From assembly GCA_006176705.1 (NCBI GenBank), contig QRFJ01002518.1, forward strand, positions 248,001-312,000: a DNA stretch of 64,000 nucleotides. Reading direction: 5' to 3'. Of this stretch, positions 11,110-23,100 are shown piece after piece (position 1 is the first letter of the stretch; every line of letters begins with the position of its first letter). A model generated the notes under the pieces. It was given only the letters and a program-made list of their open reading frames with translations, did not search any database and was not told where the DNA came from. Position numbers and translations under genes: made by a program. This stretch comes from Cocos nucifera (Eukaryota; Streptophyta; Magnoliopsida; Arecales; Arecaceae).

Positions 11110-14100
11110 TTATAATGCCAAGGCTTGTGATTTTTGATCAATTCCATTAAATATGAATGTCCCAGTCAATGGCACAAACTGCTTGGTCACAAGCTGAAAC
11201 AAGCAATAAATACATGAGCATACTTCTGCAGAAGAGCTTGATAACAGAACTCAAGAGACGGACCTTGATTACTTCTTGGGAAGCTACTCCCCCTATGAAG
11301 GCAGCAACCGCATGGATCTCTGCACCTCCAAATCTGCACATTTCATTGATTAGATCTTCGGATAATGCCGGACCATGGAATCCCAAGTCGCTCAATAATC
11401 CAACTGCAATAGTCTTCAATCTTGAAATGTCCTCGTCCACTTCACTGTGCAAAACCATCTTGACAAAGTTAAGCAACTTTCATAACTGAAGTTGACACGC
11501 GTGAAAAAAAATCACAGTTTCCAGACGTACCCATCAAATATGCCAGGAAATCTGTTGTAATTAGCAGCAAACCGGTCAACCGCTCGAAGTAGGATATAAA
11601 AGCCAACAGCAAAACTGCAAACATATAAATAAATAGTTCCTCAGAAGACGTAACACATCAGTATTGCACAACTTTTAAAGCATTTTGCCTATAAGCACCC
11701 GTACATCAAATAATCAGCATGTAATTTGAAGTTGGAATACAGTCGTTAATATTTACCATATATCTCAGGCATTCTGAGGTCGGCAAGTTCCTTAAAACTG
11801 AAATGTTTAAGATGTAACGAGTATTTGGCAAAAAAAAAAAAAAAAGGCATTGAAATTAGACCTTAACCATAACAAACATGCCTAGGTCACCTATCGCATT
11901 CCACCTTCAAGTTACAGCACAAACAATCATGCTCTTGCAAAATAGTCTGATCAGGTAATCAGCAGTCCTTAAGGACATACAAGTCAACTGTCACCTCATA
12001 AACCTTTATGTTTCAAAGCAAGACCTATACTTGCACCTCTAACAGTGCACAAGCCAGTGGTTGCATTATCAAGCGGCCAACCAAAAAAGAAAGCATGCCA
12101 TGGCCATCAGGCTATATCACCTAAAAGAAAACTATGACCAAGCAAACAAAAGAAAAGCTTCGCTTTTCCTTTTTTCCTTTTTGTTGCCCTTTTCTTGGGC
12201 AAGGCTAGTGTGAGAGACAAACTGGGGCAAGCCTTTTCCTAGCAATAAGCCACATGGACCAAACTGGGCAAAGAGCCCAACTTTTGTTCCACATACATTG
12301 TCCCATGGAAACTTTACACTATATGCAGCCACCAGGATACTCAAAACCACAACCTCTTGCAAACAAAAGGCTCATCTAGGATATGCCATTATGCTCATTC
12401 TATTTTATAATGATACAATAATCAAAAGATACAATTAGAAGCATAGAAAAAGGAAATAAACAACATTAATGATCTTGGAGAGAATTAACCTACTGCAAGA
12501 TATGCTTCCAATTTAATAGCCATATTATAATCTGACCATATAATTTGGACATTATAATGTTGCATTATCAAAGTTCAATGGCATGGAAACATGAGGCAAG
12601 AAAATAAAGAAGCCAGTAAATAAGAAAGCCATGGGATGAAAAAAAATGTGGGGGAAATAGACACATGTATAGGACCAAGCAGTTAAGGAAAAAAACCTAA
12701 AAAAAAAAAAAGGTATTGACTGCAAGTTTAAATGGAAGAAAGGAGAGAAGGAAGTTAGTACCAAAGCCAACGCAACTACGTTACTGTAACAAAACAAAGT
12801 TTGTTGGAATTATATTTCAATACAAATGACTTGCATTCAACAAGCACTAATAAGTCAAATATAATATCCAAAAAAAGCAGTTCTCTAGCCTGCACATTTA
12901 GCTTAACAATTCCAGCAACCTAAAGCAACTTAAACAACCAAGCGTGAAGAGGAAGTAGCGGTGGTGGAGTGTCTGGTCTAGTCAATAGTTTCCCTTAAGT
13001 ATCTTTCAAAAAATTGGTAAATGAATTGATAATTTACAAGAAAAAAATATCAGGGTCAACCGCTTTAGGATCGTATGGTGAAGGAATAATATAAAATTAA
13101 ATACACACACAAAACATCTTGTAAGAAGTCAGAATGACCATTTTAAGGGACTCACTTGTAATCCTCCTCTGTCAAGTACTTCTGTAATTCTGGTAGATTA
13201 GGAGTGTTGAACTCATCCTCAATGTTGCGGTATCTGCACACCTGTGAAAGAGGGATCAACAGATGATTTGATAATATTAAAGAAACAGAACAATAGCGAC
13301 ATGATTATTCTCCAAGATGGTAGTTTCAAAATTTGTGATCAAGCATGACAGCGTCCATAAGATCAATTTTACAGTTTGCATACAACTTTTACAATAATAA
13401 AGTGAAAATGAAGCAGTTGGCACAAACTAGAAGGAATATGGCAATGTTTAGAACAAGGTTCGTAGAACTGGTACCGGAGACCTATGCCAGCTGGCCAGCA
13501 AGACGAGTTGGTATAGATCTATACTGGACCGGACCGGCGCGAACCGATAGAAGCAAAGAAATGAACTGGGAAGAGGAAGAGAGAAAGAGGGGAGGGGGAG
13601 GGAAGGGGAGGGAGAAGAGGAGATGGAGAGAGAGGGTGGCCTGAGAAGATGCTGACGGTGGCCATAGGCAGGCTGCAGGTGTGCTCGTAGGACCACCAAA
13701 ACCTTCGATTCCTCCACCAAATTATGGTTGAGAGAAAGATAATGAGAGCCGAGGGGGGGGAAAGAAATGGAGGGAGGGGAAGTCAACAGAGAGGCCGACG
13801 GACTATCAGGGCCATTATGCTAGGCCTCTGACACGGTCTTGTACATATCTTGTAACTAGACAGCATAAGCAGCCATCGTCGGGCCATTTTTCTCTTGTTT
13901 TGGGATAGTTTTGGAGTGTTTTCCTTGCATCGGGGTTGTCACGAAAATGCAATGTAGCACAGTACTTTGGAAACCCCCGAGTGGGATTTAGGGGGATGCC
14001 TCGCTTGTATGGTATCGGGAGGGTGTGTGAGAACAATCCAATGGGCCGATTTCCTTGTGGATTCTTGCAGTGTCCATTGTTGCCTCCCCTGCCTTCTGAG

Positions 14101-17100
14101 CCCCCTAGGTGTAGTCTGAGCGACGATTGTATAGGCTTGTAATCCTTTATTTTACTTTAATGAAAATATTATTTTTACAGTCCCACATCTAAGTGTGTTG
14201 CTTTGCCTTTTCTTGTATCTTTTGTGTGTATTTTGCCTTGGCACGTGTTGGCTAGCTCCTTTGTGCAGTCGTGGCATCACAAAGATTTGACCTGCCAATA
14301 GATTGAGTTCATGACAAAGTGGTATCAAAGCAGGCAAGACCGAGGACGCTCGTGCAACACGGATGAGCTGCAAGAACGGCAAAGAAACAAGTGGGATGAT
14401 GCTAGAGGAGGCAATGATTCCCACCCCAACCCCAGCAGAAGGACAAGGCAACGTGGAGAAGCTATGGAGCCATAGAGAACGAATCTCTATAATGGAGATG
14501 TAGTTAGCCCAAATTGAGGAGAGCATGGCGCACTTATTCTCATTAGGGGATCGTGTGGGCAATCTGGAGCTAAACCAAGAGCAGCTGGTAGAGATGATGA
14601 ACAACCTTGGGGGCAACATGCAGGAATCTATCAAGCACCTATAGGAGCAATTGAATGACTTGGCTGCTAGGGTTGCGATTCTAACCCGTGCAGTTAGTAC
14701 CTTACCAACCCCAGCTCCAGGAGAAGGTGGGCCAGGCCTAATGCGAGCACCAAAGCCTCAAAGTTATGGTGGAGCTCGGGATGCAAAGGAGTTAGAGAAC
14801 TTCCTGTTTGACATCGAACAGTACTTCCGAGTGGTGCGGCCTGACTCAGAGGACACCAAAGTCATTTTGGCTACAATGTACTTGATCGGGGATGCCAAAC
14901 TATGGTAGCGAACTCGATATGAAAACATCCAAGCAGGTTGCTGCAATATTACCAACTAGGAGGACTTAAAAAGGGAGATTAAGATTCAATTCCTACCAGA
15001 GAATATGGAGTTCATTGCTTGGCGAAACTAGAGGCGTCTCCAACAAATGACTGTTCGAGAATATATCAAGCAGATATCTACACTAATGTTAGATATCCAG
15101 GATATGTCTGAGAAAGACAAGCTATTTCACTTTTTGGAGTGCTTGAAGCCATGGCCCCAGCAAGAGTTGCAGCAAAAGGGAGTCACTAATCTAGCATCTG
15201 CCTAAGCCACAGCTGAGCACTTGATAGACTACCTCCCCTCTGACCACCAAAAGAGGAAGGCCGCTTTGGGCACCTTCAAAAATCAAAAACTATCAAAAGG
15301 CAAGGCTGTGGTGACTGAGGACTCCAAGATGAAGTGGGGCCAGAGCCGGCAAAAATCCCAAAATCTGGGTGCTTTCTATGTGAAGGGCCACACATGGTGA
15401 AGAATTGTCCCCAGAAGCAAGCCCTTAATACCTTGCAAGCTAGTGTGCAAAAGAGCCCTACCAACCCTAGTGACAGCAGCAGTGAAGATGACGAGAAACA
15501 AATCGAGGGCCCTCGTATGGCTGCCCTTAGGCTACTAAATGCCATTAAGGATCAAATGGGGGAGCAGTCTAGGCCATCCAAGCAATAGTCGAAGCAACAA
15601 CAGCAGCTGAAGCCCTACCCCATTCACCAACAATCCAACCGATGGACCAATGAACTCATGTATGTATAGGTGGAGCTCAATGATCATCCAACTCAGGCCC
15701 TAGTGGACACAAGGGCAACCCACAACTTTATTGCCGACCGCGAAGCCACCCACCTTGGGTTGAAGCTGGAGAGGGACTCTAGCAGGATGAAGGCGATGAA
15801 CTCGAAAGCACAGCCTATTACAGGGCTTGCAAGAGATGTGCTTATCTAGGTCGAAACTTGGAGTGGGAAGGCAAACTTCATGGTTGCACCATTGGATAAC
15901 TTCAAAGTTATCTTGGGCATGGATTTTCTGCAGGCTGCCAAGGTGGTACCCATGCCATTTCTTGATGCCCTGTGCATGATGGAAGATGAATCTCCCTCGA
16001 TTGTCCCGACAACTCGACAAACTCAAGATGGAATGCATCAAATTTCTTCTCTCCTATTGAAAAGGGGAGTCAAGAAAAAGGAGCTAACATATGTGGCTGC
16101 CTTGAAGCTAGAAGTGGAACCAAAAGACATGGGTTCCATCCCTCAAAAGATACTAAAAGTTTTGCAGGAGTTTGAAGATGTGATGCTTCCTAAGTTACCG
16201 AAGACTTTACCACCTGGATGGGCGGTGGACCACAAAATCGAGCTTGAGCCAAGAGCAAAATATCCGGCTTGTCCGCCCTATCGTATGGCCCCACCGAAGC
16301 TTGCAGAGCTCCGAAGACAACTTGATGAGCTGTTGAAGGGAGGGCTCATTCGAAGCTCAAAGGCTCCGTTCAGAGCCCCAGTTCTCTTTCAAAAAAAGCA
16401 GGATGGAAGCCTTCGCTTGTGTTGACTATCGAGCCTTGAACAAGGTGACTGTGAAGAACAAGTTACGATTCCTCTAATTGCGGACCTATTCGATCAGCTG
16501 GGTGGAGCCCGACATTTCTCCAAGTTGGACCTTCAATCTGGATACTGGCAAGTCCAGATTGCAGAAGGGGATGAAGGCAAGACTACTTATGTGATGAGGT
16601 ATGGGGCGTTCGAATTTTTTGTGATGCCCTTCAGGTTAAGTAATGCCCCTACCACATTTTGCACACTGATGACCCAATTGTTACATGATTATCTCGACAA
16701 ATTCGTGGTGATGTATCTAGATGAGATTGTCATGTATGGTCGGACACTAGAGGAACATGTGGAGAATCTGCGAACCATTCTCAAAGTCTTGCGAGAGAAC
16801 TCCCTCTATATGAAGGAGAAATGCTACTTTGCCCAAAAAGAAATCCTATTCTTGGGCCACCATGTCGGAGGCGGCATGATCCGCATGGACAAGAAGAAAG
16901 TCCACGCCATCCAAGAGTGGCAAGCCCCTATCAAGGTGACGGAGTTGTGTTCTTTCTTGGGGCTTGTTAACTACCATCGGCATTTTGTTGCAGGTTACTC
17001 TCACCGATCTACCCCATTGACAGAGTTGTTGCAGAAAGACTGATCATGGGATTGGTCCTCAAAATGTCAAGAAGCTTTCAAGGACTTAAAAGCTGCAGTG

Positions 17101-20100
17101 ATGGAGGAGCTAGCGTTGCGACTACCAGATCACACACTGCCATTCGAAGTCCATACCGATGCCTCAAAGTATGCAATTGGAGGGATCCTAGTTCAAGAGG
17201 GCCATCCGATGGCTTTTAAGAATCGGAAGCTAAATGACACCGAGAGGCGATACACCATCCATAAGGAGATGATAACGGTGGTCCACTGCCTAAGAGTTGG
17301 AGGCACTATCTCCTGGGGTCGTGATTTATTGTCCGAACAGATAATGTGGCCCTCAACTACTTTCAGATACAGAAGAAGTTGTTTCCCAAACAAGCCTGCT
17401 GGCAGGATTTCCTAGCAGAGTTTGACATGACCCTGGAGTATAAGTCGGGACGTATGAATCAGGTGGCCGATGCTTTAAGCCGCAAGGCTGAACTCATTGC
17501 TTTGAAGATAGAGAAGCAAAGTCAAGTTAGCCAAGTGCAAGCATCCCTTCTACCAAGAATTTGAAATGGGCTGCTAAAGGATCCTACAGTTGTAACCCTA
17601 AAGCAGCTTATTAAAGGAGGAAAGACACAGCAGTTTTGGTCCGAGGATAGACTGATTTTCACAAAGGGGCGGCAAAGGTATATTCCTCGAGTGGGCAACC
17701 TCAGAAGAGAGCTCTTGTAAGAATACCATGACACTCTTTGAGCTAGCCACCTAGGAATGCATCAGACCCTTGACCTCTTAAAGCAGGCATAATACTGGCC
17801 AAAAATAGGGGAAAATGTGGAAGAATATGTCCGGACGTGTTTCATTTGCCAGCAGGATAAGATAGAGCAGAGCAAGCCAAGTGGTCTTCTCGAGCCTTTG
17901 CCAGTGCCTGAACGGCTATGGGAGAGCATCTCTATGGACTTTATATCAAGTCTGCCAAAGGTGGAGTATGGGTCGATCCTGGTGGTAGTGGATTGGTTCT
18001 CCAAGTATGGCATCTTTATCCTTGCACCGCTATATTGCTCAGCAGAGAAGGCAACTTGATTGTTCCACAAGCATGTGGTGAAGTATTGGAGGATCCCTCA
18101 AAACATCATCAGTGATAGAGATTCTAAGTTCTTGGGGTGATTTTGGACTGGGTTGTTCAAGCTTCTTGGGTCCAAGCTATACTTCACCAACCTGCACCGC
18201 CGATTGATGGCCAGACTGAAAGAATAAATGCTCTTCTTGAGCAATATTTACGACACTTTGTGAGTGCCAACCAAAAAAATTGGATGAAGCTACTCGACAT
18301 AGCCCAATTCTCTTATAACTTGCAACGAAGCTCTACATTGGGCAAGAGCCCCTTCGAGATTATTACTGGATAGCAACCCTCCACTCCATATACCGTGGTC
18401 GTAGGGTATATAGGGTACAACCCGTCTGCACATCATTTGGCCAAAGAATGGTACCACAATACTGAGATTGCGTAAGCATACCTAGAGAAGGCTGCTAAAA
18501 AGATAAAGTGGGCCGATAAGGGAAGGAGACCCTTGGACTTCAAGCAAGATGACATGGTGCTGGTCAAGCTCCAACCAACCCAACTCTGATTCTTTCGCAA
18601 AGTGCATAAAGAATTGGTTCACAAGTATGCAGGTCCATTCCCGATCCTTGGAAGAGTAGGAAATGTATCCTACTGCATGCAACTTCCTGCCTGGCTCAAG
18701 GTACATCCCGTCTTCCATGGAAGCTATCTGAAGTCGTACCATGCCAACCAGGTGGATCTCATGAGGAACAAATCAAGCCGTCCAACCCCTACTTCCACCT
18801 TAAAGAGGTGGGTTGACAACATCCTAACAGATCAAGTCCAAGTTCTTCCTAGTGGTGCAAAAGAGATCTAATACTTGATGAAGTAGAAGAGACTTTCCAA
18901 GTTAGAAGCAAGCTGGAAACCAAAGGACTCACTGCGGCACGAGAAAGATTGGGTCGAGGCATACAAGAGAAGCACATCAACGAGGACGTCGACCTGATCA
19001 AGTGGGAGAGTTTGTTAGGGCCATTTTGCCTAGCATCTTGTCTAGCAATGTCCTCTGACACAGTTTTGTACATATCTTGTAACTAGACAGCATGAGCAAC
19101 CATCGTCGGGCCATTTTTCTCTTGTTTTGGGATGGTTTTGGGGTGTTTTCCTTATGTCAGGGTTGCCACGAAAACGCAATGTAGCTCAATACTTTAGAAC
19201 CCCCAAGGTAGGATTTAGGGGGATGCCACGCTTGTATAGTATTGGGAGGGTGGACGAGAACAATCTAGTGGACCAATTTTCCTGCGGATTCTTGTGATGT
19301 CCATTGTTGCCTCCCCTGCCTCCTAAGCCCCCTAGGTGTAGTATGAGCGACAATTGTATAGGCTTGTAATCCTTTATTTTTCTGTAATGAAAATATTATT
19401 TTTACAGTCCCACATCTGAGTGTGTTGCTTTGCTTTTTCTTGTATCTTTTGTGTGTGTTTTGCCTTAGCACATGTTGGCTGGCTCCTTTGTGTAGGTGAC
19501 ATTAGGGTGCCACACGGATTTGACCTACTAATAGGTCGAGTCCATGACAAGGACGGCGATATCGCGGCCCACGGCTCCACAAGCATGAAACAAGAACGAT
19601 CACCCCTATTTCACAAAAATTTTTTAAAAAAGTCCAACCACAGTGAAGCCAACAATAGGTTCACCCTTGTTCCGTCGCCGCAGCTCCACCCGGTAGCCAT
19701 GGCGGCCTCTCCGCCGGCTACTCCCTCTAGTACCATTGCTTGCCCTCTCTCTATCTTTCTCGATTAAATGCCTTATCGGACGACACGAAGCCGCGGAGAC
19801 CTCCGCCACCCTCCGATAACCTCGGCAAGCCACCACCAGCCCTCCAGAGGCGTCGTCCCCTCTTTCCCTCCCCTCCTTTCCCTCTCTGTTTCTCTCTTTC
19901 CCTCTCCCTCGTATGGTGCTCCGATTTGGAAGGCCGAACCATCTCGGTTTGTAGCCAGTATGGCTCAAAATGCCCAAAACCGTCTCGTTCGGCACAGTTC
20001 AACGAACCATGGTTTGGAGGCAAACAAATACATGGAAAAAATCTGTCTACTATTTGGTACGTTGAACAGCACATAGTAGCTAAGGTACTTAGGAAGAGCT

Positions 20101-23100
20101 CAGTTGAAAAATAATAGATGACTCAACAAAATTAAGTTTTAAAGGAAACGAGAATACTTACAGTGATCTTCCTAGCATTCCTACAGAAGTTTTTAATATA
20201 TGGTTTTGTGATGGCATCAGGATCTCTACCAATTCGCTTCAGGATATTTTTCACCCGTTGCTCCATCACAAGACAATCAGACTCGGCCTTAGCTTGGTAG
20301 ATCTTTTGCAGGCTGACATAATACCTGTACAACAGAAGAACCAACAATATAACAAAATGTGGTAACTCAAAAATAGAACTGAGTTATGTACATCAGATCC
20401 AGTCACTCACTCAGTTAAAGATGTCATATCAGGTATGGATCCCTCAAGAGGTGGCTCTCCATCACCTTCATTCTCAATAAATTCCTGAGAAGAACAATAA
20501 TATAAAAGATTAGGCTGTAGAATGTAGTATGTTTAAGTTGTATCTACCTAAAGATGAGAAATCACTTAAATATACAGGGTATGTAGGATACTCTTAGACT
20601 TCATAAATATGAAACAATATAAACTTTTGTTTAGTTTCCACTAACAGACTCCTCTACAGACCATACTATTGAGATGGTAAGCAAAATGTGGGTGATGATC
20701 TTATATACAAATTAATGGGGATCAGAAGCCAAGCTGAACCATTAAAAAATCCCGAAAGGAATAAAAATCCAGCATTATTCGGTGGAAATAAGCCTTTCAC
20801 CCATTAATATGTTATCTCAACTACCTTCTCAATAAGCCAGTAATTGCTTGATCTAACTTCATATATGAGAGAAATAAACGAATTGGTGATATGCAATCAG
20901 AAATTTTACACTAAGCTGCTACAAGATGGCTTTTCAGAAATTTAGGTTCTATTCAATTCTGACTTACCTTTTTCTTCCTCACCCAAATAAAAGGTTTAGT
21001 TAACTACATCACAGCACTTTTGTTAAGCATTGAAGCTTCATTCAAGGAACAATGACCTTTCCTTGCAATTGTACAGAGTGCTTTACAAAACCTCTTTTAT
21101 TGAATAAGCCATGGCCACCAAGTACCACAACTTGGCATCAGAAATAAATCTCATCACATGGCCTCCTATCTTTCCCAATAAGCTCATTATTCATCTTGCA
21201 TTAACTAGATGTTCATATCCTTAACCTATGTAATTTGATGAAGCTTAATTTTACTGTGATATCTATCTTATATCCAAATGTTGGCAAAGAATAAAAATTA
21301 TCGTCATGATAATAGTGAAAGAGCATATTTGAAGGATGAAAAAAACACGCAAATCCGAGGATGTACGTACAAAAAATTACTTGCATTATATTTTGTATGG
21401 GGAAAAACACTGTCAGCCTAGAGTTATTTGAGGCAAGGAATGCCTTACCAAACCAAACTACCCGGTGTGGGACATACCCAACCAAACCAGCATAATACCG
21501 GGTCTGTTTGGCTGTTCAGGTCAGTAAAGAGCCATCAAGCAGGACCACCCAGCTCTGCTTGGTACAGAGTGGTTTGGGATTGTTCAGGCCCCTTTCCACC
21601 CCAATAATAGAAGGGAGTACAAGAAGGCCATCCCGTGGCCTTCTCCTACCTTTTTCTTCCTCAAAAACAGTAGTTTTAGGTTTAAAACTCAGGGAAGTGG
21701 GATTTCTTGCCAATTTTGAGGCTAAATTTTACCAAAATCAGATATAGTCCTCTCTATTTTCGACTCATTCCTCTCTCTTTTTTTTTTCTTTTTGATGCCT
21801 AAAATAGGCCAAGAATCGACAAAATCAGGGAAAATCATGCCAAAATTTTGTATTTTGGCATGATTTCATGGTATCTAAGAATGATCTTCGCATAGAAGAA
21901 GGAATCATGATTTTTGTCGGTCTTGTAATTTTTTAGATAAAAATATTTTTGGATTAAAAGTAATAACAATAAAATAATGTTCAAAAATTTGAAAAAGATA
22001 TCATGTTTGAAGGTATGCATGTTACTTGCTATCTAATTTTGATGGCGAGCTATTCAAATTTGGGCATGATTATGGCTACCCAAGCCTAACCCAAATTCAA
22101 ATAAATTTCAAAAATAAGTCATAATTACAGCATATCCATGTGCTAAAAAAAAATATGTAGTACTCTTGATAAGATTCTACATTAATCCGAATTAAATTAA
22201 TATTTTATATATTTTATAACTAGGTATTAATTTATTATTTTAAAAATAATTAAAATATTAAAAAATATTTGAAATAGAAAAAATAACATTCCGTGTAGAT
22301 GATGCAAACTATTTTTTTCAAAGTAATTCGACCATTTTGCCTTTATGACATAAATTGTGAAGTTTTTAAGCACTTAAATAATTGTTAATTCCACTAAAAC
22401 TCATCAAAAATATGGTAACATTTAGCTGTATTTGGGGCATCTTTTCTAGAACATGCATAGTTTTCACATAATATTATAAATTATATCAAGTAAATTACAA
22501 AAGTCACTAATTTATATAAAAATATAAATGTCTTTATTCTTTAAAAAGTGTCAATTCAATTGATGTAATTTATGGTGATGAATGAGGTGGTCTATGGCGT
22601 GTGTGCATCAAAAATTTGCAAATGAATTTTAGTAAGAAGGACAAGAATATTGACATAGGTTTAGAGCACGTCGTGATGCTTATGGGCCGATTGGAGATGC
22701 AAGTAGTGCGGTGTAGAGTAGAGGGAAGCAGGTGACAAGATTGAAGCAGTATCTAACTGGTGGTTATCTCAATATGATTATATATAAGAAATACATATAA
22801 AAAATCCAACAGTTGATGAAGAAAAACTTTTACAACTTTAAAGAGAGCAAGAAAAAGTTTAGAAAAACATGTAGAGATTGATTTTCGGGCAACTGAGCTA
22901 CCATCACTTATGGGATCCGAAGGACTATGAGGTGCCAGATCTAGATGACAAGGATGAGGCCAAGATTATGGGATGCAGAGATGGGTACAGTATCAGGGTT
23001 GCAGTCATATCCAGGGCTTTGTCTAATGAATAAGATCTCATAATCTATGAGCAGCATGGTCACTCGATGAGGAACTAGATGTCGATATATATTTTATAAT

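Larger units (their letters stand above)
13804..19549 (+). mobile_element. Ty3/gypsy chromovirus-type LTR retrotransposon, degenerate, in AXR1 intron 10
   Basis: A full-length element of 5746 bp, antisense to AXR1. It has direct LTRs (13804-14316, 19013-19549), a primer-binding site TGGTATCAAAGC at 14320 that fits initiator-Met tRNA, and a polypurine stretch AGTGGGAGAG just before the 3' LTR. The domain order is gag, protease, RT, RNase H, integrase, then a chromodomain-like end, the Ty3/gypsy order. Flanking pentamers CGGAC (13799-13803) and AGGAC (19550-19554) are probable target duplications with one mismatch. Many stops and frameshifts make it non-autonomous. The LTRs differ visibly, so the insertion is not recent. 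Confidence 0.9.
13455..20025. mobile_element. Older fold-back repeat, split by the Ty3 insertion (13455-13803 and 19550-20025)
   Basis: The left end reads AAGGTTCGTAGAACTG (from about 13455). The right end, reversed, reads ATGGTTCGTTGAACTG (about 20010-20025). Inside the left end is a purine tract (13570-13640), and inside the right end a pyrimidine tract (about 19850-19915), so the two halves mirror each other over a few hundred bases. This looks like a fold-back element into which the chromovirus jumped. There is no transposase frame; open frames here are low-complexity artefacts. Confidence 0.5.

Noticed and set aside
19624..20114. Several overlapping open frames around 19.6-20.1 kb on both strands
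   Set aside because: They fall in the GC-rich, purine/pyrimidine fold-back repeat and show no family or splice structure.
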